Below, one piece after another: positions 20,865-29,425 of a stretch of 64,000 nt of DNA. This stretch comes from CADEED01 sp035502995. Its GTDB lineage: Bacteria; Pseudomonadota; Gammaproteobacteria; Steroidobacterales; Steroidobacteraceae. The DNA lies in the NCBI GenBank assembly GCA_035502995.1, contig DATJTW010000003.1:20228-84227 (forward strand), in the 5' to 3' direction. Numbering within the stretch: position 1 is the stretch's first letter; each line of letters opens with the position of its first letter. The notes under the pieces are model-generated. The model saw only the letters and a program-made list of their open reading frames with translations, made no database searches and was not told the origin of the DNA. A program made the translations under genes and the position numbers.

Positions 20865-21125
20865 ATGAAACTGATCCCGTGCCCGCTGAACGGCCCGCGT
20901 CCCGCGCTCGAGTTCGTCTGCGGCGGCGAAGTGCGCGCGATGCCGGACCCCGACACGTGCAGCGACGCCGAGTGGACGAACTACCTGTACCTGCGCCGCA
21001 GCGTGCCCGGCGTGAAACGCGAGTGGTGGTGTCACACGCCGTCCGGCTACTGGTTCGTCGCCGAGCGCGACACCGCGCGCGACGAGATCCTGAAGACGTA
21101 CGACGCGGCGGGGATCTCCGCATGA
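20865..21125 (+). CDS. mgdB: N-methylglutamate dehydrogenase subunit B / sarcosine oxidase delta-like subunit, 86 aa
   Basis: This small subunit has the SoxD pattern: an N-terminal CPLNGPR start (in the family a Cys/His zinc site; here one Cys near residue 5), EFVCGGEVRAMPDP, then EWTNYLYLRRSVPGVKREWWCHTPSGYWFVAERDT. The conserved WW-CHT-GYWF segment is clear. It binds a structural zinc at the interface of the heterotetramer. It ends by overlapping the ATG of the large subunit. Confidence 0.9.
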   Translation: MKLIPCPLNGPRPALEFVCGGEVRAMPDPDTCSDAEWTNYLYLRRSVPGVKREWWCHTPSGYWFVAERDTARDEILKTYDAAGISA

Positions 21126-23950
21126 TGTACCGCCTGCCGCCGCTCGCCGGCGAGTGGATAGACCGGTCGACGCCGCTGGAATTCACGTTCGAGGGTCGTC
21201 CCGTGAGCGGCTTCGCCGGCGACACCATCTCGAGCGCGCTGGCTGGCGCCGGCCACCTGCTGCTGGGCCGCAGCTTCAAGTACCACCGGCCGCGCGGCAT
21301 CTATTCGTTCGCGAACCACGACGCGAACGTGCTGTTCGAGGTGGACCGCGAGCCCAACGTGCGCGGCGACGTCACGCCGCTGGTGGCGGGGCAGGCAGTC
21401 AGCGCGGTGAACGTCGTGAACGGCGTGAAGCGCGACGCACGGCGGTTCATGGAATGGCTCGCGCCGTTCCTGCCGGTCGGCTTCTACTACAAGGCGTTCC
21501 ACGGGCCGCGGTTCGCGGCCTGGGAGGCGCGGATCCGCGCACTGGCCGGACTCGGCCGCATCGATGCCGACGCGCCGCGCCGGCGCACGACGAAGCGGTA
21601 CGCGTTCTGCGACGTGCTGGTCGTCGGCGCCGGGCCGAGCGGCCTCGCGGCGGCGCTGGCGGCCGCGGACGCGGGCGCTGACGTGCTGCTGGTCGACGAA
21701 AACGCGCGCGCCGGCGGCAGCGCCGCCTGGAGCGAAATGACGCGCGGCGAACACGACACGCTGGTCGCCCGCGCCGCCGCGCATCCCCGCATCGCGCTGC
21801 GCCTGTCTACCTGCGCCGTCGGTTACTACGCCGATCACTGGGTCGCGCTCGTGGGGCCGGAACACCTGACGAAGGTACGTGCCGGCGCCGTGATCTTCGC
21901 GACCGGCGTCGTCGAGCAACCTGCCGTGTTCGGCAACAACGATCTGCCCGGTGTCATGCTGGGCTCGGCCGCGCAGCGGCTGATCCATCGGCACGCGATC
22001 GCGCCGGGCCGGCGTGTCGCGGTGCTGACCGCGGGCCGCGAGGGCTACGATCTCGCGCGCACGCTGCGCGGGCTCGAGGTCGGCATCGCCGCGGTGCTGG
22101 ATCTGCGCGCCGGCGCGGGCCGCGACGCGGACGACCTGGGCGACCTGCGCTGCATCGCCGGCGTCGAACCCATCCGCGCGATCGGCCGCGACGACGTGCT
22201 GCACGCATTCGAGTTCCGCCACGGCGGCCGCGTCGAAACGCTGCCCTGCGACGCGCTGCTGATGAGCGTCGGCTTCGCGCCGGCCGCACAGCTGCTGCTG
22301 CAGTCCGGCGCGGAGCTGCAGTTCGACGCCGCGCTCCAGCAACATCGCCCGGCCAAACTACCCGCGGGCATCTTCGCCGCGGGCCGCGTCAACGGCGTCT
22401 ACGACCTCGCCGCGCGCCGCCAGGACGGCCGCGAGGCCGGCGTCGAGGCCGCCGCGCACGCGCGTGGCGCACACGAAGGCCCGCGCCGGCCGCCCGTCGA
22501 GGACACGCGCCAGGTCTCGCATGCATACCCCGTGTTCCCGCACGCGCGCGCGAAGGATTTCGTCGATCTCGACGAGGACATCCAGGTCGAGGATCTGCTG
22601 AACGCCGCGCAGGAAGGCTACGACAGCGTCGAACTGTTGAAGCGCTACAGCACGCTGGGCATGGGCCCGTCGCAGGGCAAACATTCCAACGTGAACGGTG
22701 CACGCATCCTGATGCGGGCGCGCGACCGCACGCTGGCCGACACCGCGCTGACGACGCAACGCCCGTTCTACCACCCGGTCGCGCTGAAACACCTCGCCGG
22801 CGCGGGCTTTCACCTCGAGCGCCGCAGCGCCTGCCACGCGGCTCACGAGGCGCTCGACGCGAAATGGATGACCGTCGGCGGCTGGCAGCGGCCCGAGTAC
22901 TACCGCCGCGCGGGCGCCGACCGCGCGACGTGCATCGCCGACGAAGCGCGCGCCGTGCGCGAGGGCGCCGGCGTCATCGACGTCTCGACCCTCGGCAAAA
23001 TCGAGATCCACGGCCCGGACGCCGGCCGCTTCCTCGACCGGCTCTACGCCGGCAGCTACGCCGACATGCGCGTCGGTACCACGCGCTACGGCCTGCTGCT
23101 CGACGAGGGCGGCATCGTGCGCGACGACGGCGTCGTCGCGCGACTCGGCGAGCAGCTCTTCTACGTCACCACGACGACCAGCGGCGCGGCGACCGTGTAC
23201 CGCGAGATGCTGCTGTGGAACACGCGCTGGCGTCTCGACTGCGCGTTCGTCAACAACACCGGCCACCGCGCCGCGCTGAATCTCGCCGGGCCGGCGAGTC
23301 GCGAGCTGCTGCAGCCGCTCGCGGACATCGACCTGTCCGAGGCGGCCTTTCCATTCCTCGGCGCGCGCACCGGTCACATCGCGGGAATCCCCGCGCGCGT
23401 CATGCGCGTGGGTTTCGTCGCGACGCTGGGCTTCGAGATCCACGTGCCGTTCTCGCGCGGCGCGCAGCTGTGGAACACGCTGTTGGACGCGGGTACCGAC
23501 AAGGGCCTGCGCGCGTTCGGCGTCGAAGCCCAGCGGCTGTTGCGGCTGGAACAGGGCCACGCGATCGTCGCGCAGGACACGGACGGCGTCACCAATCCGT
23601 TCGAAGCCGGCCTCGGCTGGGCCGTGAAGATGGGCAAGCCGTTCTTCGTCGGCCAGCGCAGCCTGCGCATCCACCAGCAGCGCGGCGCGCGGCAGCAGCT
23701 CGTGGGCTTCGAACTACCCGGTGGCTCGGGCGATGCGTCGGTCGGCGAGGCCAACCTGCTGATCGCTGGTGGCGACATCGCCGGCCGCGTGACGAGCATC
23801 GCGCGTTCGCCGACGCTGGGGCGCACGATCGGCCTTGCGATGGCGTCGCCCGCGCTGGCGGCGCCGGGCACCGCGCTGGCGATCCGTACGCCCGGCGGCG
23901 CGATGGTGGACGCCGTCGTCGTGAAGCCGCCGTTCGTGGTGGCCGCATGA
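21122..23950 (+). CDS. mgdC: N-methylglutamate dehydrogenase subunit C / sarcosine oxidase alpha-like subunit, 942 aa
   Basis: Domains in order are an N-terminal ferredoxin-like Fer2_4 module (about 20-110; SFKYHRPRGIYSFANHDANVLFEVD), a pyridine-nucleotide binding module (VLVVGAGPSGLAAALAAADAG near 165, GVVEQPAVFGNNDLPGVML), a linker with GPSQGKHSNVNGARIL, and a C-terminal aminomethyltransferase (GCV_T) domain (about 560-940; GVIDVSTLGKIEIHGPDA). The last passes the released C1 unit to tetrahydrofolate. Start overlaps mgdB (ATGA). Length is normal for the alpha subunit. Confidence 0.92.
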   Translation: MMYRLPPLAGEWIDRSTPLEFTFEGRPVSGFAGDTISSALAGAGHLLLGRSFKYHRPRGIYSFANHDANVLFEVDREPNVRGDVTPLVAGQAVSAVNVVNGVKRDARRFMEWLAPFLPVGFYYKAFHGPRFAAWEARIRALAGLGRIDADAPRRRTTKRYAFCDVLVVGAGPSGLAAALAAADAGADVLLVDENARAGGSAAWSEMTRGEHDTLVARAAAHPRIALRLSTCAVGYYADHWVALVGPEHLTKVRAGAVIFATGVVEQPAVFGNNDLPGVMLGSAAQRLIHRHAIAPGRRVAVLTAGREGYDLARTLRGLEVGIAAVLDLRAGAGRDADDLGDLRCIAGVEPIRAIGRDDVLHAFEFRHGGRVETLPCDALLMSVGFAPAAQLLLQSGAELQFDAALQQHRPAKLPAGIFAAGRVNGVYDLAARRQDGREAGVEAAAHARGAHEGPRRPPVEDTRQVSHAYPVFPHARAKDFVDLDEDIQVEDLLNAAQEGYDSVELLKRYSTLGMGPSQGKHSNVNGARILMRARDRTLADTALTTQRPFYHPVALKHLAGAGFHLERRSACHAAHEALDAKWMTVGGWQRPEYYRRAGADRATCIADEARAVREGAGVIDVSTLGKIEIHGPDAGRFLDRLYAGSYADMRVGTTRYGLLLDEGGIVRDDGVVARLGEQLFYVTTTTSGAATVYREMLLWNTRWRLDCAFVNNTGHRAALNLAGPASRELLQPLADIDLSEAAFPFLGARTGHIAGIPARVMRVGFVATLGFEIHVPFSRGAQLWNTLLDAGTDKGLRAFGVEAQRLLRLEQGHAIVAQDTDGVTNPFEAGLGWAVKMGKPFFVGQRSLRIHQQRGARQQLVGFELPGGSGDASVGEANLLIAGGDIAGRVTSIARSPTLGRTIGLAMASPALAAPGTALAIRTPGGAMVDAVVVKPPFVVAA

Positions 23951-24483
23951 GGAACGCGACCGTCTGGCTCGACGTCGCTCCCGCCGCGCACCGCGCCGGC
24001 GTCAAGGGTCCGCGCGCCGCGGCGCTGCTGGGCGAGCTCGGCCTCAACGTGCCACGCGTCGCCAACAGCTGGTCGCCGCTGAAGCCGGCCGACCGCGACG
24101 ATGCCGACAACGTCATCGCCCGTCTCGGCAACACCGAGTTCTTCCTCGAAGACGCCGACTCGGCCACCGTGGCCGCACTCGACGCACGCTGCGCGGCCGG
24201 TGAGCCGGGCGCGTATGCCGCGCTGCGCGAAGACGTCGCATTGCACGTCGGCGGCAAGGCCGCGCCCGACGCGCTGGCCGAGGTCTGCAACGTCGACTTC
24301 GCCGCGTTGCCCGCCGGCAAACCCATCTACCTGACGCTGATGATCGGCGTCGCCGTGCTCGTGCTGCCGCAGCCGCGCGAGGACGGGCGGATTTTCAGGA
24401 TCTGGTGCGACCCGACCTTCGGGACGTACCTGCAGGACGCACTGCACAGCGTGGTCACCCGGATTCAATCGGAGACGTCATGA
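23947..24483 (+). CDS. mgdD: N-methylglutamate dehydrogenase subunit D / sarcosine oxidase gamma-like subunit, 178 aa
   Basis: The protein aligns in layout with SoxG: a short GCV_T-like fold without catalytic residues, with RLGNTEFFLEDADSA, ALREDVALHVGG, CNVDFAALPAGKPIYLTLMIGVAV and the C-terminal FRIWCDPTFGTYLQDAL. It is the fourth subunit of the heterotetrameric dehydrogenase. Start overlaps mgdC (ATGA) and its stop overlaps gmaS (ATGA), so the whole block is translationally linked. Confidence 0.88.
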   Translation: MRNATVWLDVAPAAHRAGVKGPRAAALLGELGLNVPRVANSWSPLKPADRDDADNVIARLGNTEFFLEDADSATVAALDARCAAGEPGAYAALREDVALHVGGKAAPDALAEVCNVDFAALPAGKPIYLTLMIGVAVLVLPQPREDGRIFRIWCDPTFGTYLQDALHSVVTRIQSETS

Positions 24484-25814
24484 ACGAACAAGAAGCACGA
24501 GACCTCTTCGCGAAGCACCAGATCAAATACGTGCTGGCGCAATTCGTCGACATCCACGGTGCCGCCAAGGCGAAGGCCGTGCCCGTCGAGCATCTGAAGA
24601 TGGTGCTGACCGACGGCGCCGGCTTCGCGGGCTTCGCGTTGTGGGGCTTCGGCATGGGGCCGGACGGGCCCGACTACATGGCGGTCGGCGATCTATCTAC
24701 CCTGACGCCGATCCCGTGGATGCCGGGATACGCGCGCCTCGTGTGCAACGGCACCGTGAAGGGCAAGCCATATCCGTACTGCTCGCGTGTCGCGCTGCAG
24801 ACGCAATTGAAGCGACTCGCCGACCGCGGACTCACGATGTACGTCGGCATCGAGCCCGAGTTCATGCTGCTGAGCCGCGACGACAGCGGCAAGCTCGGTC
24901 CCAGCGATCCCAGCGACGATCTCGACAAACCCTGCTACGACTACAAGGGCCTGTCGCGCACGAGCGCGGTGCTCGACGACATCACCGCGGGCCTGCGCGC
25001 CGTGGGCATCGACGTCTACCAGATCGACCACGAGGACGCGAACGGCCAGTTCGAGGTGAACTTCACGTACGCCGACGCGCTGAAATCCGCCGACAACTTC
25101 ACTTTCGTGAAGATGGCCGCGAGCGAGATCGCGCGCAAGCACGGCATGATCGCGACGTTCATGCCGAAGCCGTTCAGCAACCGCACCGGCAGCGGCGCGC
25201 ATTTCCACGTGTCGATGGGCGATGCGAAGACGGCCAACCTGTTCGAGGACAAGAGCGACAAACGTGGCCTGGCGTTGTCGACGATGGCTTACCACTTCCT
25301 GGGGGGAGTGCTGGCGCACGCGCGGGCGCTGGCGGCGGTGTGCGCGCCCACGGTCAACTCGTACAAACGACTGGTCGTGGGGCGCGCGCTGTCGGGGGCG
25401 ACGTGGGCGCCGGCATACATCGCGTACGGCGACAACAACCGCACGGCCTGCGTGCGCATCCCGGGCGGGCGGCTGGAGTTCCGGCTGCCGGATTCGGGCT
25501 GCAATCCCTACCTCGCGCTGGCCGCGCTGGTGGCCGCGGGTCTCGATGGCCTCGACCGGAAGCTCGACCCCGGCGAGCCCACGAACCTCAACATGTACGA
25601 GCTGACCGACGCGCAGCTGGCGGAGAAGAAGATAGGCCTGCTGCCGCAGAACCTGCTCGAGGCCGTGCAGGCACTGGATGCGGACGACGTGGTCAAGGCC
25701 GGCCTGGGCGCCGATCTCGCCGCGGAGTTCCTCAAGCTGAAGCGCATGGAGTGGATCGAATACTCGCGCCACGTCTCCGACTGGGAAACCAAGCGTTACC
25801 TGGAGTTCTTCTGA
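24480..25814 (+). CDS. gmaS: gamma-glutamylmethylamide synthetase (glutamine-synthetase-like), 444 aa
   Basis: The protein has a full glutamine synthetase fold: N-terminal beta-grasp with YVLAQFVDIHGAAKAKAVP, the catalytic signature YVGIEPEFMLL, the metal/ATP segment GSGAHFHVSM, and the NNRTACVRIPGGRLEFRLPDS region, where NRT-R-P follows the GS pattern. Together with mgd and mgs genes it is GmaS, which ligates methylamine to glutamate with ATP, the entry step of the indirect methylamine pathway. A type III-like glutamine synthetase of other amines is the alternative. It overlaps both neighbours. Confidence 0.88.
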   Translation: MNEQEARDLFAKHQIKYVLAQFVDIHGAAKAKAVPVEHLKMVLTDGAGFAGFALWGFGMGPDGPDYMAVGDLSTLTPIPWMPGYARLVCNGTVKGKPYPYCSRVALQTQLKRLADRGLTMYVGIEPEFMLLSRDDSGKLGPSDPSDDLDKPCYDYKGLSRTSAVLDDITAGLRAVGIDVYQIDHEDANGQFEVNFTYADALKSADNFTFVKMAASEIARKHGMIATFMPKPFSNRTGSGAHFHVSMGDAKTANLFEDKSDKRGLALSTMAYHFLGGVLAHARALAAVCAPTVNSYKRLVVGRALSGATWAPAYIAYGDNNRTACVRIPGGRLEFRLPDSGCNPYLALAALVAAGLDGLDRKLDPGEPTNLNMYELTDAQLAEKKIGLLPQNLLEAVQALDADDVVKAGLGADLAAEFLKLKRMEWIEYSRHVSDWETKRYLEFF

Positions 25815-26710
25815 TGTGCGGCATCGTCGGGTTGTTGTTGAAGGAGCCGTCGCTGCGCGAACGGCTGGGCGAGCTGATGACGCCGATGCTGATCGGCATG
25901 ACGGACCGCGGCCCGGATTCCGCCGGCGTCGCGATCTTCGGCGAGCCGCAGTCGGGCGACTCGCGGAAGATCTCGCTGTTCTGGCGTGAAGGCGCGGCGG
26001 ACTGGAAGCGGTTGAAGCAGGAGTTCGCCGCCGAATTCTCCGGAGCGCATCGCTGGGTGGAGACCGGGCAGCACGCGATCGTCACCACCGCCACGCCGCC
26101 CGACGAACTGCGCGCCTGGCTGGTCGACGCGGCGCCGCAGATCTACGTGCTCTCGGTCGGCCGCTCGATCGATCTCTACAAGGACATCGGCGCGCCCGCC
26201 GAGATCGTGCGGCGCTACGGGCTCGACAAGGTGACCGGCACGCACGTCGTCGCGCACACGCGCATGGCCACGGAATCCGCCGTCACGCCCGCGCACGCGC
26301 ACCCATTCACCGCGGGCCAGGATTTCTGCCTCGTGCACAACGGCTCGCTGTCGAACCCGCACCTCGTCCGCAAGAAACTCGAGCCGCTCGGCATCTCGTT
26401 CGTCACCGACAACGACACCGAGGCCGCGTGCCGCTTCTTCGAGTGGCGCATGCGCGAAGGAGATGATCTGACTACCGCCGTGCATGCCGGTTTCCGAGAG
26501 CTCGACGGCTTCTTCACGTTCCTCATGGGCACCGACAGCGAGATGCTGATCGTGCGCGACGCGTTCGCCTGCAAGCCGGCGGTGGTCGCGGAGACGGAGG
26601 ACTACGTCGCGATCGCGTCGGAGTTCCGCTCGCTGGCCCATCTACCCGGCGTGCGGCACGCGAACGTGTTCGAGCCGAAGCCGGAAGAGGTGTACGCATG
26701 GAAGGCGTGA
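25814..26710 (+). CDS. mgsA: N-methylglutamate synthase subunit A (class II glutamine amidotransferase-like), 298 aa
   Basis: It begins MCGIVGLLL, giving the N-terminal nucleophile cysteine of class II glutamine amidotransferases after Met removal. Further conserved parts are MTDRGPDSAGVAIFG, THVVAHTRMATES, HPFTAGQDFCLVHNGSLSNP and DNDTEAACRFFEW. In the pathway this subunit removes the methylamino group of gamma-glutamylmethylamide and passes methylamine to the synthase site. ATG overlaps the gmaS stop. Confidence 0.92.
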   Translation: MCGIVGLLLKEPSLRERLGELMTPMLIGMTDRGPDSAGVAIFGEPQSGDSRKISLFWREGAADWKRLKQEFAAEFSGAHRWVETGQHAIVTTATPPDELRAWLVDAAPQIYVLSVGRSIDLYKDIGAPAEIVRRYGLDKVTGTHVVAHTRMATESAVTPAHAHPFTAGQDFCLVHNGSLSNPHLVRKKLEPLGISFVTDNDTEAACRFFEWRMREGDDLTTAVHAGFRELDGFFTFLMGTDSEMLIVRDAFACKPAVVAETEDYVAIASEFRSLAHLPGVRHANVFEPKPEEVYAWKA

Positions 26711-27390
26711 AGCAGTTCGATCTCGCGGTGACGCCGCTGCGCGACGTCAATCGCTTCCTGCATCGCGAAGCGGCCGCCGCGGGCGTGAAGCGCGTGCAGA
26801 TCCTGAACGCGGATGGCGCGCACAGCATCGCCGCGGGCCTCGATGCCGAGGTCGACGTCGACGTCGATGGACACGCGGGCTACTACCTCGGCGGCATGAA
26901 CAAGACGGCCAACATCACGGTCCACGGCAACGCCGGGCCCGGAGTCGGCGAGAACATGATGTCCGGCACGATCCGCGTCACGGGCTTCGCGTCCACGGCG
27001 GCCGGCGCTTCGGCGCATGGCGGATTGCTGGTGATCCAGGGCGACGCGGCGCTGCGTTGTGGCATCTCGCTGAAGGGCGGCGACATCGTCATCGGCGGCA
27101 GCGTCGGCAGTTTCTCCGCGTTCATGGCGCAGGCGGGGCGCATCGTCATCTGCGGCGATGCCGGCGACGCGCTCGGCGATTCGCTCTACGAGGCGGTGAT
27201 CTACGTGCGCGGCGACGTGCGTTCGCTCGGCGCCGACGCGCGTTTCGAGCCGATGCAGGTGGCGGACGTCGAGGCGGTGCGCGGGTTGTTGGCGCGCGCG
27301 GGGCTGGAACACGACCCGGCCTCCTTCAAACGCGTGGCGTCGGCGAAGAGCCTGTACCACTGGAACGCGGATTCGAACCAGGAATATTGA
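26698..27390 (+). CDS. mgsB: N-methylglutamate synthase subunit B (GXGXG / GltB3-like), 230 aa
   Basis: This is a right-handed beta-helix of the glutamate synthase alpha-subunit C-terminal type, with turn repeats at regular spacing: GHAGYYLGGMNKTANITVHGN, GENMMSGTIRVTG, AHGGLLVIQGDAALRCG, SLKGGDIVIGGSVGSF and AGRIVICGDAGDALGDSLYE. It acts as a spacer subunit bringing the amidotransferase and FMN subunits together. It overlaps mgsA by 13 nt. Confidence 0.92.
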   Translation: MEGVKQFDLAVTPLRDVNRFLHREAAAAGVKRVQILNADGAHSIAAGLDAEVDVDVDGHAGYYLGGMNKTANITVHGNAGPGVGENMMSGTIRVTGFASTAAGASAHGGLLVIQGDAALRCGISLKGGDIVIGGSVGSFSAFMAQAGRIVICGDAGDALGDSLYEAVIYVRGDVRSLGADARFEPMQVADVEAVRGLLARAGLEHDPASFKRVASAKSLYHWNADSNQEY

Positions 27391-27392
27391 CC

Positions 27393-28748
27393 ATGACCGA
27401 CGAACGACTGCAGCTCGAGGGACTGTCCCGCGAAGAGTCGGCGGGCTATGACCGCCGCATCATCGACTACATCCAGCGCGCGTCGGCGACGGGACTCTAC
27501 GAGATCCGCGGGCTGGGCGCGAAGCGCAAGGTGGCCGGCTTCGACGACCTCGTGTTCCTCGGCGCGTCGCTGTCGCGTTACCCGCTCGAGGGCTACCGCG
27601 AGAAGTGCGCGACGAAGACGGTGCTCGGCACGCGGCACGCGACGAAGCCCGTGGAGCTGGCGACGCCGATCACGATCGCCGGCATGAGTTTCGGTGCGCT
27701 GTCCGCGCGCGTGAAGGAATCGCTGGGGCTCGCCGCGACGGCACTCGGCACGTCGACGACGACGGGCGATGGCGGCATGACGCCTGAGGAAAGGCAGAGC
27801 AGCCGCACGCTGGTGTACCAGTGCCTGCCGTCGCGCTACGGCTTCAATCCGGACGACGTGCGCAAGGCCGACGCGATCGAGCTCGTGATCGGCCAGGGCG
27901 CGAAGCCGGGCGGCGGCGGCATGTTGCTGGGACAGAAGGTGAACCCGCGCGTCGCGCAGATGCGCACGCTGCCGCCGGGCGTCGACCAGCGCTCGGCATC
28001 GCGACATCCGGACTGGACGGGGCCCGACGACCTCGTGATCAAGATCAACGAGCTGCGCGAGATCACGGACTGGGAGAAGCCCATCTACGTGAAGGTGGGC
28101 GCGACGCGCGTCAAACACGACGTGAAGCTCGCGATCCACGCCGGCGCGGACGTGATCGTCGTCGACGGCATGCAGGGCGGCACGGCCGCGACGCAGACGG
28201 TGTTCATCGAGCACGTCGGCATCCCGACGCTGGCGGCGCTGCGCCAGGCGGTGGAGGCGATCGACGATCTCGACATGCGCGGCAAGGTGCAGCTGGTGAT
28301 CTCCGGCGGCATCCGCACCGGCGCGGACGTGGCGAAGGCGCTGGCCATGGGCGCGGACGCGGTGGCGATCGGGCAGGGCGTGCTGATGGCACTGGGCTGC
28401 AACAGCGCGACGTACGTGCAGGATGGACAACACGTGTCGGCGGTGGAGGATTACCGGAAGCTCGGGACCGTGCCGGGGTTCTGCCATCACTGCCACACGG
28501 GACGCTGCCCGGTGGGCGTGACGACGCAGGATGCCGTGCTCGAGCAGCGACTCGATCCGCGCGTCGGCGCGAAGCGGCTGACGAACTACCTGAAGACGCT
28601 GAACATGGAGCTCACCACCATCGCGCGCGCCTGCGGCAAGCAGGACGTGCACCACCTCGAGCGCGAGGACCTCGTTGCGCTGACGGTGGAAGCCGCGGCG
28701 ATGGCGAACATCCCGCTGGCCGGCACCGACTGGGTGCCCGGGCGGTAA
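27393..28748 (+). CDS. mgsC: N-methylglutamate synthase subunit C (FMN glutamate-synthase-like), 451 aa
   Basis: The protein is the FMN/iron-sulfur TIM barrel of glutamate synthases: ITIAGMSFGALSARVKES, STTTGDGGMTPEER, IGQGAKPGGGGMLLGQKV, VKVGATRVKHDVKLAIHAGA, DGMQGGTAATQ and QLVISGGIRTGADVAKALAMGADAV. The cysteines of the Fe-S site are in FCHHCHTGRCPVG. It reduces 2-oxoglutarate plus methylamine to N-methylglutamate. The TAA stop is the first three bases of a REP-like palindrome. Confidence 0.93.
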   Translation: MTDERLQLEGLSREESAGYDRRIIDYIQRASATGLYEIRGLGAKRKVAGFDDLVFLGASLSRYPLEGYREKCATKTVLGTRHATKPVELATPITIAGMSFGALSARVKESLGLAATALGTSTTTGDGGMTPEERQSSRTLVYQCLPSRYGFNPDDVRKADAIELVIGQGAKPGGGGMLLGQKVNPRVAQMRTLPPGVDQRSASRHPDWTGPDDLVIKINELREITDWEKPIYVKVGATRVKHDVKLAIHAGADVIVVDGMQGGTAATQTVFIEHVGIPTLAALRQAVEAIDDLDMRGKVQLVISGGIRTGADVAKALAMGADAVAIGQGVLMALGCNSATYVQDGQHVSAVEDYRKLGTVPGFCHHCHTGRCPVGVTTQDAVLEQRLDPRVGAKRLTNYLKTLNMELTTIARACGKQDVHHLEREDLVALTVEAAAMANIPLAGTDWVPGR

Positions 28749-28804
28749 TGGGGACAGTCCCCCCTGGTCTTTCGAAAAAAGGGCTAGCAAAAGGGGACAG
28801 TCAC
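28746..28804. repeat. GGGGACAGTCCCC REP-like element, expanded copy
   Basis: The element starts TAATGGGGACAGTCCCC and ends CTAGCAAAAGGGGACAGTCAC, like the outer arm of the large palindrome at 17946, but has about 19 extra nt in the middle (CTGGTCTTTCGAAAAAAGG). It fills the space between convergent mgsC and the next minus-strand gene and probably acts as a terminator. Confidence 0.85.
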
Positions 28805-28811
28805 CGGACTG

Positions 28812-29330
28812 TCAGCCGCGGGTCGGCCGATCAGCCGCGGGGAGCAGCGCGGCGCGCGCCACGTTCAGCGCGTTGATCGCCGCCGGGAACCCGGCGTACA
28901 CCGCCATCTGCAGGACCACCTCAACGATCTCCTGCCGCGTGCAGCCGACGTTCAGCGCGCCGCGGATGTGGACCTCGAGCTGCGGCTGCGCGTTGCCGAG
29001 CGCGGTCAACGCGGCGATCGTCGCCAGCTGCCGCGAGCGCACGTCGAGACCGGGCCGCGACATCACGTCGCCGTACGAAAAATCCACGATCCAGTCCGCG
29101 AGATCCGGCGCGACGTCGCGCAGCCCCGCGACCACGGACTCGCCACTGGCGCCCGTGATCTCGCCGAGCGTGCGCAGCCCGCGCGCGCGGCGTTCGTCGA
29201 TGGGCGCGTCGTCGTTCACGCCCGGCAGCGATGCCGCATACGTCGCGGCGCGCACGGACGCGCTGACCGCGTCGAGGGACGGCGGCGTGTCTTCGATGCG
29301 CTCGCGGCGCTCGCGGTTCAGGGCTCTCAT
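28812..29330 (-). CDS. carboxymuconolactone decarboxylase / AhpD-like family protein, 172 aa
   Basis: The C-terminal half matches the CMD domain: SRPGLDVRSRQLATIAALTALGN followed by VHIRGALNVGCTRQEIVEVVLQMAVYAGFPAAINAL. A single cysteine is in the active helix (NVGCTRQE), so this is of the gamma-carboxymuconolactone decarboxylase form and not an AhpD CxxC disulfide reductase. It likely decarboxylates or isomerises a lactone. Start at MRALNRERRE; the longer reading frame upstream shows no family similarity. It is divergent from the TAP-like hydrolase. Confidence 0.88.
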   Translation of the reverse strand: MRALNRERRERIEDTPPSLDAVSASVRAATYAASLPGVNDDAPIDERRARGLRTLGEITGASGESVVAGLRDVAPDLADWIVDFSYGDVMSRPGLDVRSRQLATIAALTALGNAQPQLEVHIRGALNVGCTRQEIVEVVLQMAVYAGFPAAINALNVARAALLPAADRPTRG

Positions 29331-29425
29331 GGCGGCGACGTTAGCCGGCCCGCAGCCAGGCAGAAACCGGCGGTGCGCACTCCGGAGTGTCAGACGATCG
29401 CCGCGGGTTCTGGCAGACTCGCGCC

